Of a stretch of 64,000 bases of DNA, positions 1-10,735 are shown in pieces. Under the pieces are notes generated by a model. That model did not search any database, was not told the DNA's origin, and saw only the letters and a list, made by a program, of their open reading frames with translations. Within the stretch, counting starts at the first letter, position 1. Each line of letters opens with the position of its first letter. The position numbers were made by a program, and so were the translations under genes. The DNA comes from Heligmosomoides polygyrus polygyrus (taxonomy: Eukaryota > Nematoda > Chromadorea > Rhabditida > Heligmosomidae). The stretch lies in assembly GCA_947396885.1 (NCBI GenBank), contig OX377202.1, forward strand, positions 8,804,001 through 8,868,000, in the 5' to 3' direction.

Positions 1-168
1 ACCATCCTTACCCGGAACGACGACTAGAGAACTACTGCGACAACACAGCACAATTATGAAAGTGGCCCTTCAAAAGAGCAGGCGCGCAGCGGTACCACTC
101 GCACCGACTAGCACTGTCGTCGGTGAGACGGCGCCGAATTCTCGAGAACGACGACTTGTAAGACTCAC

Positions 169-290
169 GTTTACTCTGGTTGATCAGAGTGAGCAGCGTC
201 TGTTCGCGGCACAGCTCCATCACCAGAAAAAAGAACTGCCGATCTTGGAAGCTGCCTCGAAGTCGAACGATATTCGGATGAGAGACCGAC
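169..290 (-). CDS. Polo-like kinase exon 3 (kinase N-lobe to hinge)
   Basis: The acceptor is CTATTCAG (ending at 291) and the donor is GTGAGT (first intron base 168). The first base completes the Arg split from exon 2, giving LHR-SVSHPNIVRL. Then come GSFQDRQFFFLVMELCREQT and LLTLINQSK, matching the strand 3 to hinge region of Polo kinases, where ELCRxxxLxxL is the hinge signature. The exon is 122 nt and leaves one base for the next codon. The catalytic loop (HRDLK), activation segment and polo boxes must lie left of base 1, outside the window. Intron 2 is 2853 nt. The gene is therefore truncated by the window edge, not visibly broken. Confidence 0.85.
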
Positions 291-690
291 CTGAATAGGA
301 CAGAATCTTGGTTACTTCTGAAAGCCTCTGAAAATTTTAATGCCCTATCAGATCATTTTGCAGCGTTTAGTGCAGTCGAAAGGTACATTTTTAAAGTATA
401 CTCTCCGGCGGTGATTTCTACGCAACAGGATTACCCAGTCAATCCTCTTAACAACCAGGTTTCAATCGCATTCCACTCTAGTGGGAGGTATATGCACAAT
501 AATGAGCGAACTATGCCGAAGGTTTGTGAAAGAAGAGAAGTAGCTAGAAAATGTCTCCAGTACTCTGTGCTTATGAATCGTTAGGTATAAAAATGAACAA
601 AAATAACGCTTAAACCGAGCCAAAACGACCAAAGAAAGTGCTGGCTACCTTTATTATATAGCGCAAGACATACATATAGTCAGTAAACCA

Positions 691-854
691 GGGGTCAGAT
701 TCATTAACGACTTACATAACTTTAACGGAGAATTCACAGCCGAAAACTCAGGTTACGCAGCTCATCGCTCACCATATCACTTGGTAAGCCGCGTTATGAG
801 TTTTCCGCTGTGAATTCTCCGATAAAGTTATGTAAGTCGTTGATGAATCTGACT
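691..854. mobile_element. Palindromic MITE, family GATTCATCAACGACTTAC, copy 1
   Basis: The left end reads CAGATTCATTAACGACTTAC and the right end is its near-perfect reverse complement. Most of the 164 bp folds into one hairpin, with inner arms containing GAATTCACAGC. Related copies are at 10429, 20056 and 60246. It has no coding capacity. The superfamily is not determined. Confidence 0.8.
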
Positions 855-1000
855 ACTAAGCGCGACCGATGAAGCGGTGCGCTCGCTGCAGATTTCAGCA
901 ACTATCCCTTTTGAGAAGTTGCGGCGTCGAAGACTAAGTGTAGACGAAGTCTAAGGTAACCGATGAGAACTAGAACTCACTGCAGCAACAGTAAGCGAAT

Positions 1001-1329
1001 TCAATTCAGCTTCTTCAAGCCTCAAGTGGCCGGTGTTGAGGCTGTAGGCTCTGATAACGATGTTTTGTTGCGATTAAAACCCTAGCACCAGGCGTGGCTC
1101 CAACCAGCAGCTCCTGCAGACAAGGCTCTACGTTATTACATCACCGGCGCTGTTTGATCGAACACATACACAGGTGAGTGCTGATCAATCCTACGAGGTG
1201 TGGATGTTGCGTTCGATCAAACAGCGCCAGTGGCTTAATGGCTTAGAGCATTGGAACCTTTTCGCCCGAGCAGCATGCGGTGCAGGATCGACTCCCGCAA
1301 AGTTTTGATCGCAACAAAACATCGTTATG
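1001..1329. mobile_element. tRNA-headed palindromic SINE (head-to-head dimer), copy 1
   Basis: Two inverted arms share GATGTTTTGTTGCGAT at the outside and CGATCAAACAGCGCC at the inside. Each arm carries a tRNA-like segment: the right arm has CAGTGGCTTAATGGC (A-box-like) and GGATCGACTCCCG (B-box-like). The 13-bp direct repeat ACAGTAAGCGAAT at 988-1000 and 1330-1342 flanks the element, as expected for LINE-mediated retroposition. The left side has a longer tail ending CTTCAAGCCTCAAG, matching the tail of the 35-kb copy in reverse. The tRNA parts are degenerate here. Confidence 0.75.
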
Positions 1330-2011
1330 ACAGTAAGCGAATAAGTTATTCACTTTAATACACAAGACATCGTGAGTAAGTACTAAAAGGCGTATAATTA
1401 ATAAAAAGGAAAGCTTACGTCCATTGAGTAAGAAAAGCCGAGATTCGTTTAGCTCACAGTGCAAGACAAGGTCAACCCACTTCAAGACCGTTGGAAAGAT
1501 CTCTTGCAAACCCTTATCCACCCTTTCAAGCTGCGGTAAAAATGCTACCGCAAAACCTCTAATTCATTTCCGTCTCTGATAAGCCACCGCTATCGTACAC
1601 TCTTCGTCACGGCAATCACAATCGCAATTCCAGCATAGTTCTAGTTTATTGCCTCTAGACCCTCTAGACACCACCACCACATTTGCAAATGCGTTGGATA
1701 AGGGAACCATGGCGGTCAGTGATTCGATAAGTAGAAATCAACAAAAAGAAGACAATATGACAACACAAAACTGATTTCTTTTTCTTGAGACGTCGGCCGC
1801 AATAAAGAATTTATCTTCAGCCTGGTAGGCAAAGAGGATTAGAAAAAAAAGCTTACTCCGAAGGTGCCCTGGTTTCAAGGACGTCGAACTTGAAGATTAC
1901 AAAACTGAAGGTCCGTTTCACTACTACCTCCACAAAATCACTTTCTTATGTGGCTAACAGAGTGAATTACATCTACATAGCATCAAAGGGACAAATCGAG
2001 GTGGAGACCAG

Positions 2012-2053
2012 GTGAACTGTGTGAGGTCTCGAGAGACCTCGGGACCTCACTCA
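2012..2053. repeat. Short palindrome
   Basis: AACTGTGTGAGGTC pairs with GACCTCACTCAGTT (13 of 14 bases), and the interior holds the perfect palindrome GAGGTCTCGAGAGACCTC. It lies in intron 2 of the kinase gene. No wider element is recognised around it. Confidence 0.55.
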
Positions 2054-3143
2054 GTTGACAATGAAACGCTTTAACTAGAACGCTGTGCCAAACAGCTGAC
2101 ACGGGTAAATATAGCTATTCCCAACCAGCTGATGTCATATCTACGCATGGGGGTAGTCATATGGTGCGTAATTGCCTCGGTGACGACTCGCATATTCAGC
2201 ACTAACTCACTGAACCTTCGAATATGAATGCAAATATGGCTCGGTAACTAGAAATAAATGGATGGACAGAAAACACTACAACTTCAGATATGAAGGTGAG
2301 CACCTTTGGATAATGAAAAGTTGGCGATGTTTCAAGGCCCACGAAGGGTTAACCAAAAACTGAAATAAAAACGAAATAAGAGTAAAAAGCATTTGAAAAA
2401 TCAAGCCTAAAAGTGAAATATACGCGCTCAGAGATTATTAAGAGTAAAACTCAGAGTAAAACTACCCACAAATGATACTATTACGAAAGACAGTGCTGGA
2501 TTCACGATAAAAAGGGCATAGCAAGCCACAGTCCATACTCCGCCCGAACTACCACTATACCCTAAAGCATTTTCTATTTGTATTCTTCGATTTTACTCTT
2601 TTAAATCGGCTCGTTGTGTATAGTTAGTATAGTTATAGTTCGCGCGATCTGTTCTGTTAAGTCAACCATGATAAATATAAGCATAAGCAAAAACAGGCCA
2701 CTTTGGAAGTCGGAAAGAGGGAGTCCTAACTTGCAGGATTATTGTTGAAAGATTTAACCGAGCACATATAGGGTAGGAAATAGGTTAAGGAGTCTTCTCT
2801 TATAGTATATTAGCTTAGCTGATCGCTTCCATATAAATGTCTTCATAATACCACGCCGCGCTTAAGCCTAAGGTTACACAGTGCTTATCGGCTGCTTTTG
2901 GAATTCACCTCTAGCACCTACTTTTTGCCGAACCTAATTCTTGAAAGCATTTGGGAACCTAGTAGAGAGCCTTAGTCGTAACCTTACAAAGTCAACGCGA
3001 ACGCTAAGCTCCCCTTAAAACACTGCAACAAAAAAAATTAAAATCATTCATGCAATATCGCGCTCATAACCTTCTCAATAAATTAAATTTTAACCTTCGC
3101 ATTTCGTCTGCGAAAACAGAAATCATGTTTCGGATGAACGAAC

Positions 3144-3274
3144 CTGTGCAAGTTGATCTCCCTGTGCATCTTCGAATACGATGGATCTTTTAATTTCGAC
3201 TTCTCGACGACTTTCAAGGCAAACTGTCCTCGGCAACGATTTGATCTGACGGCGAAGCATTCCGCGAATCCGCC
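3144..3274 (-). CDS. Polo-like kinase exon 2 (kinase N-lobe: glycine loop, catalytic Lys, helix C)
   Basis: The 131-nt exon is preceded by a textbook nematode acceptor TTTCAG (3280-3275) and ends CACAG before a GTTCGT donor (first intron base 3143). It encodes GGFAECF, with the loop Cys typical of Polo kinases, then FALKVV with the ATP-binding Lys (residue 92 from the first-exon ATG), and HREINLHR, whose Glu (110) would form the Lys-Glu salt bridge. The last codon is split after its second base and is completed as Arg by exon 3. The frame stays open for about 60 nt into the intron, which explains why a plain ORF call runs on to 3083. Family assignment is firm; the paralogue is not determined. 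Confidence 0.85.
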
Positions 3275-3959
3275 CTGAAACATTAGCACTTTGAGGGCAT
3301 CAGTCTATGATTTCTTTTACTCCTATTATTATCAATTTTCATAATCAGGTTAGGACAAGGGAACGGTTTTCCAACGGCAACTGCCGTCAGTCTGTAAAGC
3401 AGAGGAACAGGAAATGACCTTCTAATAGTTTTTACTGGAAATGATCATCAGATAGATTCTCAAGCGATTAGCGATGGAAATTAGTCACATTGATCTTCTT
3501 AACCGTCCGCCTTACTTAGAGCGGCACGTGCTAAACTGGGGGCTTCGGCTACTAGGCACAGGTTACCCATAGAAGTTTTTTTTTCATAAGAATGAGTTTC
3601 CCCATTCAAAAGGCTACTTAATGAGATCATACTCTCTTTGGTGCTTTCTGCCTTTCAGACTGGTTTCCTTCAGTAGACATTTAGGGGTTTCCTGTTTAAG
3701 TCGCTCGTCATATGCAATTTAACTGCCATGTTTCCTACACTATGTTGTAGTTACACTTAAGTGTTCTACCGCTTTCCCCGCTAGCTGTTGTTGTCAAATG
3801 CGAGTGCGTGACCTACGTCTCCAAATATGAAGATGTGGAAGTTATAGAGACTTACACTCTATTTTATCTGATGCATGCATAGTTTGGTTACCTCGTGGCT
3901 GATCAGTAAAACTGTTTCCCTGGAAGCTTTCTCATGAGCTTAATGTTTCCGTTCTCTTA

Positions 3960-4210
3960 AGCCCTGTTCATACTTCGCGACGACAGCAAACAGGAGACAA
4001 CTACGTACCCTCACTCCCTCCGTCGCCCAAGTCGCTTCTGTCGCTCACATCGCCGGCGCGAAGTACGAATAGGCGACGGCAGCAAAGAGAGCGACAGCGA
4101 TATCGTTCGAGTATGAACAGATTTCGGCTGCGATCGTCCGGTTTTAGTCGATTTGCATGTTTTGCACGGCGACGAGTCGCTCTCGTCGCGAACTATGGAC
4201 GGGCCCTTAG
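3960..4210. mobile_element. Palindromic MITE, family GGGCCTGTTCATACTTCGCGAC, copy 1
   Basis: The left end is CCCTGTTCATACTTCGCGAC and the right end GTCGCGAACTATGGACGGGC, its diverged reverse complement. The arms are made of GCGAC/GTCGC words in a loose 9-bp register. Other copies are at 10736, 14300, 16458 and 50229. Confidence 0.75.
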
Positions 4211-4539
4211 GTCTCAAATGTTTACATTCCTTCCGTTATCTCGTTTATATAAAAGTGTTGCTTATTGTTATTATGAGGACGAACCGCCCATTTATTCCTT
4301 TTTGTATTTTTGCATTACTTCGGGTTCATCGTTGTTGTTACCGTTATTTTAACCAAATAAGTACCCAGGTTTGAGGTGTGGACGGAAGGCGGTCAAGTCC
4401 CGCGTGGTTATTTCGAACTCTTTCACAGGAGTAGAACACGTGGCCTAGAGAGGCATTGATCAAAAAGGACGTTCTGTATCATTCAAATTGTCTCATACCA
4501 CTGAGTGAAACTGTGGAGGAAAACGATGGGCTACTCATA

Positions 4540-5031
4540 TCAGTCCCTTCGGATCAGTGTCATCATCGTCGGCGTATCATCTGATGTGTCAGGATGCCCT
4601 TTACGACGACGACGATGACTTCTGATTGTAATGCCAGTGACCATTTGGTGCATGAGAACCGCATGAATTAGAACGGCGCACCCTGTTGACCCCTCTGCAC
4701 CCAGATACCAGAAATAGACTTCATGCTGAAGGACTTCGCCACCACTTACTGTACAACTTCCGCCATAGACAAGCCACCGTAGACCAACGAAATCCCCACT
4801 CACTAGCGGTTCATGCGAAACTATCGCCGAAAAGGCGCTAATGCCGATGAAACGAACGTCAATCGTCCGCGCGCGTCCGTCTGACACCGTTCGCTCACAC
4901 CCGAACTCACGCGCGCTGCGACTGCCAATAATTGGAGCACGACTAAATTGTTGACAGTTTCGCATCGTGATGCAGCGGACTAACCTAATACGATTAAGCA
5001 CTGCTACGCCTTCGTTTTGACGCCGTATCAA
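4540..5031 (-). CDS. Unrecognised 163-codon ORF inside kinase intron 1
   Basis: The frame is open from the ATG at 5031 to the stop near 4540, on the same strand as the kinase. The product has no motif I recognise. An Arg-rich patch (SHRRRRK) near the C-terminus comes from a GAC/GTC repeat. Base composition is more even than its AT-rich surroundings. It may be chance, an alternative exon or a repeat remnant. No splice join to the kinase exons is evident. Confidence 0.15.
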   Translation of the reverse strand: MIRRQNEGVAVLNRIRLVRCITMRNCQQFSRAPIIGSRSAREFGCERTVSDGRARTIDVRFIGISAFSAIVSHEPLVSGDFVGLRWLVYGGSCTVSGGEVLQHEVYFWYLGAEGSTGCAVLIHAVLMHQMVTGITIRSHRRRRKGHPDTSDDTPTMMTLIRRD

Positions 5032-5247
5032 CCGGTTCTATCTGTCATAAGGACTCCATTAGGGCTCTTAATGTGATGTCCTTAACCATCGGTCTATGTA
5101 CCCAGCAGCTGAACTGTGAGTGCAAACACGTGACAAGATAGAAAGGTTGAGGTCCTAAATCGAAATTCCTGTGCAACTTCTAGGCTCATAGGTATTTTTG
5201 AGTTGGAAAATGGCGAAAGAGGCGGAATCTGGGTGGAAGAGAATGAT

Positions 5248-6021
5248 AAATCTATCCTAGTCGGGTGGGGGGGGGGAGGGGCATAACTAAAAATTATGTA
5301 GGTAATTGACTTGGGCGCGTGTAGCGCAGTCGGAGGAGGCGCGACTGTCGCGTACACCCGATACCAGGTTCCTGGTTCGGATTTCCCGCCCAGGCCAACC
5401 AAGCCTTCCATCCCTCCGGGGTCGGTGAATTGGTACCAGACTTGACTGGGAAGGATAGAGCGCTGACTTGTTCATCGGCTGGCCACCGCAAGTCATTGTA
5501 TGGCCAAATACGCATTCATGTCGCCTCCACGACATCCCGTAGAAGTAGAATGCGCTGGCGCATCCCAGAAGGGATTGAGTAACGCCGTCCTTTATCCTTT
5601 ATCCTTATCCTAATTGACTTGAGGCTCATGGAGCAGCTTCAAGAGGACAAAATAGGACCCAAAATACAAACAAACAAACAAACAAATCGCCGCGATTCGG
5701 CGGGCAAAGCGCATTCAAACCCAGCTGACCGACGCCTGACATGTTATAACCCGAATCTACCATAGTGAGGGGGCACGTGTGTCGGTATGTCACGCGCTGA
5801 CACCGCCTAACATGTTATAACCAGGGCAGATCATAGTGAACTGGGCGCATAACTTCGTCTGCTTACAACCGCGGAGAAACCGAGTGTATTTTTCGTTTTT
5901 TTTTTTGTGAATTTTGTCAGTTTAGGCACTATTTTGTCCTTTAGAAGCCACATCGTGAGTCTCAAGTCAATTTGTTACATAATTTAGTTAGTTGTGTGCC
6001 TCCTCCCACTGGGATAGATCC
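5248..6021. mobile_element. MITE with TCTATCCTAGTCGGG termini, copy 1 (split by a SINE)
   Basis: It starts TCTATCCTAGTCGGG followed by a G run and AAAATTATGTA. It ends with the inverse, TTACATAATTT then CCTCC and GGGATAGATCC. The SINE at 5314-5611 splits it. The interior carries (CAAA)n at 5667-5690 and two copies of TGACATGTTATAACC. Related copies are at 8728, 34111 and 37608. Confidence 0.8.
5314..5611 (+). mobile_element. tRNA-derived SINE with TTTATCC tail (reference copy)
   Basis: The 298-bp element begins with a tRNA-like head of about 78 bp. It has an A-box-like TGTAGCGCAGTCGG (5320-5333) and a B-box-like GGTTCGGATTTCC (from 5374), the internal RNA polymerase III promoter. A tRNA-unrelated body follows (CCAACCAAGCCTTCCATCC ... 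AAGCGCTGACTTGTTCATCG ... CCCGTAGAAGTAGAATGCG) and a tail of TTTATCC repeats. Exact 10-bp direct repeats AATTGACTTG at 5304-5313 and 5612-5621 prove insertion into the host MITE. It needs a partner LINE for movement; its tail does not match the RTE tail at 46.4 kb. Confidence 0.92.
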
Positions 6022-7264
6022 AAATATTCCCCAATAGTGCACTTGAGGAAGAGTCACTTGGAGCCGAAAACAATGTCAAGAAGAATTACGTGCACCAGTT
6101 CCAAGAGCACGTGCACTAACTAAGACGTGTGCCCGTGTCGAAGCACGCACTTTTGTTCGGATGTACTTGATCCATTAAATCATGTGACCATTGGGCGTAA
6201 AGATCAAAAGGAAATTCTCCTCTACATCGAAACGGATTTACTGTCAAAAAAGTGCATGTACAGTTCAAGCTGGGGAGGGAAACCTGGACAGAATACAAGC
6301 CATGTAGAAAAACTCTGTATGCAGATACTCTCCTTGTAGGCGACCTCATAAATTTCATTTGAATAGTCATTCCGAGTCCACTCAAGTCATTTGGAGTTTA
6401 GTGATGAGCGGATTCAAGTCCACTAGCTTTGCGACGAATATAGAGGATGTTTAGTTTGAAAAAGATTTGGATGCCTAGATGAGGTTTAATTAGACTAGTG
6501 TGATTTTCGAACGAATTCTTAGCGCAAGGAATTAGCAAATCATCAAGGATTGATCGTCCTCGCCCTCTGTACACCACTACCTCACTTATAGGTATAACGT
6601 TTTCGTGCTGAAGAGCTGTGGGTTTAAATTGAACGCGTTCCAGATCAAAACGTACGTATCATGGTTTAGGATTAAAGAAGATACCCTCTATGTGTTAAAG
6701 CAAACTTGGTTTCAACGAAATGTAATAAGACTTTCTTTTAAAGTCAACAATTTAACTCCCGAAAAAATTAATAGCATGTTTGAAATTTTATGGTCTTTTT
6801 ATTTTCAAGAGAAAAGAATGCACCAGTTTTGGAGTATGTTAATTGAAGAGATCGCGCCATGCATCGAACACATGACGAATGATCGGTGACGAAAATCCTC
6901 TCCACGTGAGATCACGCACTACTTAACGGTACAACAGAAACAATTTCTGAAAAAATGACGTATCTCCAGTGATCAACCTCCGAAAGCAGTACCTATTCGA
7001 GAAAATGAGGTAAAGCGTACTGGACGGACGCATGGCGCAATTTCTTCTTGAAATAGACTCAGAATTTGCTGCTCTCCTAGACTTAAAATAGGCCTAAAAA
7101 CCGTTCTTATCCCCTAAAGATACAGACTTTATAAAATTTCAAACAAAACAACAAACACATTCACTTTATGCGGCAAGTGAACTACAAATTATCAATGAAA
7201 CAATAGTAGATTTCCTTAAAACGAATTTTTCGATCTTTATAAAGTCTTCCTTAATCCGAAAACA

Positions 7265-7955
7265 TTATTTTTGATTTGAAAGATATCCAGTTTGACATCA
7301 AAGACTCAAAGTGTCCGGATTCATTTATGAAGTGTACGATTTAAGCTGAAATGGTATCACTTGCGACTAAATTTCTAAGAGCAGTGAGCTTCCCGCCAAA
7401 ATGGACGAGCCCTCCGTACATTACCAGTAGATCGTTGCGGACCTTATTCCTACTTCCTATCCCGACCTATTCCTTAACCCTTTCACGACATTGTCCGACG
7501 ATGTCGGACACCTTCATGAGAATACTTCTTGGAAAATTATCATCCATTTAATAGTACAATATTAACGAATGAGTGCATTAATAACTACGGTCAAGACGGT
7601 CCTTGGGAAGCTTCATTCGTTACTGTTTTCCGTATTTAACAAATAATACAAATAAAGTAATTCAAATAATCAGCGCGCGGAAAAAATGCGCGTTGTCCCA
7701 TGCGGCAGTTACCTGGAAATCGCGCGTGTCGTGAAAGGGTTAATAAAGATTTTATAATATTTCAAACAAGGAAACAAACGGAAAAAGATGTTCAGTCTGA
7801 CATAAAAGACTCTGAACTGTCCTAATTGCTTTGAAAATTCCGAATTTGTAGTGAATATTTAAATAAATCGTGACTAAATTTCTAAGAGCAGCGAGTTGTC
7901 CGCCATAATGGATGAGTTTTCCATACATTGCCAGTAGATCGTTGCGGGACCGCGA
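7265..7955. repeat. Diverged direct duplication
   Basis: Sequence around 7361-7455 (GACTAAATTTCTAAGAGCAG ... CCAGTAGATCGTTGCGG) recurs at about 7870-7955 with many substitutions. Upstream segments at about 7280 and 7785 are also similar (GACATCAAAGACTC / GACATAAAAGACTC). The piggyBac-type MITE lies between the two copies. Confidence 0.6.
7478..7739. mobile_element. piggyBac-type MITE with TTAA target duplication
   Basis: The left end CCCTTTCACGACA and right end TGTCGTGAAAGGG are perfect 13-bp inverted repeats. They are flanked by TTAA at 7474-7477 and 7740-7743. CCC termini and TTAA duplication are the hallmarks of piggyBac elements. At 262 bp it is non-autonomous. Confidence 0.85.
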
Positions 7956-8430
7956 ATGCTCTGTTCAGTAGCCGAATATCTCTGATGCTATGGAGTTTCT
8001 TCTGAAGGTCTCTCTCCATTTACCGTCAAAATCATCCATAGTTTGTTGACGGCTTCGACTTCTTAACCTATTTACCCTTTTATAGACTTCACATTTCTGG
8101 TTTCTTTGTCTTATTCGAATTTTACAACCATTTTCTTCGCATCTCTCATGATTATTTAGCTTTTCCGTAAGGCCTGCGTTTTTTCAGTGATTCAGCACTC
8201 TTTGACGCAGTGCGTCCTTGAAAAAAAGAAAACGCATGAAAAACGCGAAGAAACCGATACGAAAACTTGAATAAGGACGAGATAACCGTCAGGAAGTCGT
8301 GAAGAAAGTGGCGGCCTAGGAACCGATAGAGAGATAAGCGAACCTAACAAACACAAAATAGAGGTTAAAAATAGAGGAGCAGCGAATAGAAGTGCTGTGG
8401 CATCATCAGAATCCACTGTTTATAGAATGC

Positions 8431-8622
8431 GGCTCGGAGGGGGTCAGAACATGGGTCAGCCCTACTGAACACTTTGTGTTGTACTAAATTGAAAAATTTA
8501 CACAGCAACGGTGTGGTCTACCCCTGTGGTGAACTGACCTAGGCTACCTCTGTTGTAGCTGTGCATTCATGTGCCTCATCACGACGGTGGATAACCATTG
8601 AATGCAAGGTGAACCCCTCCAA
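8431..8622. mobile_element. MITE of the GGCTCGGGGGGGTCA family, diverged copy
   Basis: The left end GGCTCGGAGGGGGTCA and the internal TGTGGTCTACCCC, GTGAACTGA and GGATAACCA line up in order with the better preserved hAT-like MITE at 11636-11849. The right end GGTGAACCCCTCC is degraded, and no clean duplication is seen. Confidence 0.6.
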
Positions 8623-8727
8623 GTCGTTTTGCGCCTAGTTGGATTAGGTGTACTATCGAGAAGTCCTGCAATGATCCATGGTACTGTAGGAATGACCCGT
8701 CGCCGCGACTAGAAGTATAGCCACGGG

Positions 8728-9204
8728 GAATCTATCATAGTCGGGGAGGGGAATCCACAGATTTGAAAATTATGTGACAAATTGACTTGAGCTTTACCAC
8801 GCGGCTCCTGGAGAACAGGATAGGCCCTAGAAGTAACAAAAAATGAACGGCCAAACTAAAAATCGCCGTAGTTTTACAACCGTCTCGGCGGGCAAAGAAC
8901 GACGCAATGGAGGCATGCAGCATGCTGACTACCGCCTGACATGTTATAACCAGGATGAGGACGGCGCATAAAACCGCATGTGGCGTGCTAACCGCCGCCT
9001 GACATGTTATAACCAGGATCTAACATGGTGAGTAGGGCACATCACTTTGCCTGCTTACAACCGCGGCGAAAATAAATGTAATTTTTTCGTTATTTTCTTG
9101 TGAATTTTTCCCATCTTGTTCTGTAGGAGCCGTTCGGTAAGTCTCAAATCAATTGTTACATAATTTTTAATTCTGTGGACCCCCCCCCCGACTAGGATAG
9201 ATCC
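8728..9204. mobile_element. MITE with TCTATCCTAGTCGGG termini, copy 2
   Basis: The left arm TCTATCATAGTCGGGGAGGG then AAAATTATGTGACAAATTGA is mirrored by the right arm TTGTTACATAATTT ... CCCGACTAGGATAGATCC, giving inverted repeats of about 65 bp. The interior has two copies of CCTGACATGTTATAACCAGG (about 8934 and 8998). It is the most intact member and shows what the SINE-split 5.2-kb copy looked like. Confidence 0.85.
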
Positions 9205-9555
9205 GCCATGAGTGATTGCGTAGACTAAAACTTCTTGGTGGCTAACTTTCTCACACCACACGTCTCTAATTAGAATGGCGACTTAGGAGGCGATTAGTGT
9301 TGCCTGTGTGCGATCGCGCGCCGATTCAGCCGTCCCACAAACAACGCGCAGAACCTCGATGACTGTTCCGCGTGTGCGTGTGTGGCCGTCATCTCCACTG
9401 TGCAAATGTCATTAGGCGGGTGCGCGGTCAGTCCAGACCACAATCGATGTCGATCGTATTTCCGATACGAATGGGCTCGTTATGTCCAACCAGCCCTCGG
9501 AACAGTGGCGAAGAGGAGGAGCAGGAGAAGAATGAATGAAAGAACGACGACGAAC

Positions 9556-9768
9556 CTTGCCCAGATATTGATCGACATGGAACTCCTCTTTCGTGTACTC
9601 GTCAACGATGCGATCTCCCGGCTCGAACAGTGACGGTGCTCCGTGGATCTCACGATCGCGCGAGTTGTCACGATGATTCTCGCGACACTCGCTCGGATGA
9701 CCGGCGACGATGTATGGAGGCTCGTACAGTAGACCCGAATGCGGCGAGTACGACTGCAGCCGCACCAT
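9556..9768 (-). CDS. Polo-like kinase, first visible exon (N-terminal tail and start of glycine loop)
   Basis: This exon encodes 71 residues ending in VDQYLGK, the start of the kinase glycine loop, and stops at a codon boundary at a GTTCGT donor (first intron base 9555). The next exon begins GGFAEC, so the join gives LGKGGFAEC, the loop signature of Polo-like kinases, which act in mitosis and centrosome or spindle control. The ATG at 9768 is chosen because an in-frame TGA lies 27 nt upstream (9793-9795). An acceptor-like CATCAG next to that stop leaves open that the exon is internal and that the true start is further right. The tail before the loop is polar, as expected for a Polo kinase N-terminus. 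Intron 1 is 6281 nt and full of transposons. Two other frames are open here but lack such a match. Confidence 0.75.
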
Positions 9769-10428
9769 CTCCTCGAGATCGCCTTCTGATGATCAGAATA
9801 GACAGCGAAGAGTGTCCGATCTGAAACTGAAGCTATAAGCTTGGAAAACATCGACAACTGAAGCGATAGGCGACACGAAACTATGGAGTGAAGGCGGAAG
9901 AAAAGCCGGAAAGAATTCGAGTCTCTTCATCGAGCGGCTGAAAACCCGCTGCAGCTGCACCCCAGTGCTTCTAAAAAACGCCGGAAGAATGAATGTCTGT
10001 CGGGGCTTCGACGGACGGGCATTTTGCTATCGGTTTACACAATGGGGACCAGTTATGATGGATGCGACAAAAACGGCACCGACGAAATCATTCTCTCGTT
10101 AGAAAGGTCAGAAACACCGCAGTAAAGATGGAATCCTAATCAGGGGATCGATCGCCGGCACAATCCTAGTTGGTGATGGTGGCCGCTCGTAAGCGACTTC
10201 ATAAGAAGCGAATTTGATAGTGTTGCCATGGACTGAACTCATTCCATAGAAAACAACTACATTAGCGAAAATTAAATAACACGGAAAACATGGGAATATA
10301 TAACGATTGTGAGCTTAAGTAGAGCAAGATTTTTTTGGGCGTTCGCAAATGATTAGGAGGCGAAGACCATTGCCTTGTCTATGTCTACGGATCTGATATC
10401 GTATTCAAAACCTTAACCGAGGTATGAA
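9769..10428. other. Upstream region of the kinase's first visible exon
   Basis: No repeat or further coding exon is recognised. If the ATG at 9768 is the true start, the promoter and 5' UTR lie here on the minus strand. A TTTCAG sits just upstream of the in-frame stop, so an upstream non-coding or coding exon cannot be excluded. Confidence 0.3.
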
Positions 10429-10613
10429 GCCGGATTCATCAACGACTTACAGCAATTTAACAGAGAAATTACAGTCGTAATTCCTGGCAGCGCGGCTTAT
10501 ATCGCTCACCGTATCGCTTTATAAGCCGCTCTATCAGGAATTTCGGCTGTAATTTCTCTGTTTTTCTGTATAAAGCGATATGTTAAATTGCTGTAAGTCG
10601 ATGGTGAATCCGA
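10429..10613. mobile_element. Palindromic MITE, family GATTCATCAACGACTTAC, copy 2
   Basis: The left end GCCGGATTCATCAACGACTT and the right end ending GTGAATCCGAC are inverted repeats. The arms contain CAATTTAACAGAGAAATTAC. A short extra segment (ATAAAGCGATATG) interrupts the right arm. Confidence 0.8.
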
Positions 10614-10735
10614 CCCATAGTGTCTTAGCCTCTACATTTTTTATTTCATTGATCTTTCTGTTTTACCTACTAGATGATGACCCGCTCACGGTGCAAATCA
10701 AGCAAGCCGGTCCACCTTTACTAGATCTGTACCGA

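Larger units (their letters stand above)
291..3143 (-). other. Polo-like kinase intron 2
   Basis: The intron lies between the exon 2 donor and the exon 3 acceptor. It contains a palindromic MITE (691-854), a tRNA-headed palindrome (1001-1329) and a short palindrome at 2012-2053. The rest is AT-rich sequence in which I see no further coding signal or repeat I can name. Confidence 0.7.
3275..9555 (-). other. Polo-like kinase intron 1
   Basis: The intron is 6281 nt and packed with repeats: MITEs at 3960, 5248 (holding a SINE), 7478, 8431 and 8728, and a duplicated segment at 7265-7955. Stretches 3281-3950 and 6022-7230 are AT-rich, and I see no recognisable coding there. An unexplained 163-codon minus-strand ORF is at 4540-5031. 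Confidence 0.7.

Noticed and set aside
32..223. Kinase exon 3 reading on past 169 to base 32
   Set aside because: Sequence after GTGAGT at 168 no longer matches the kinase family; the donor site ends the exon.
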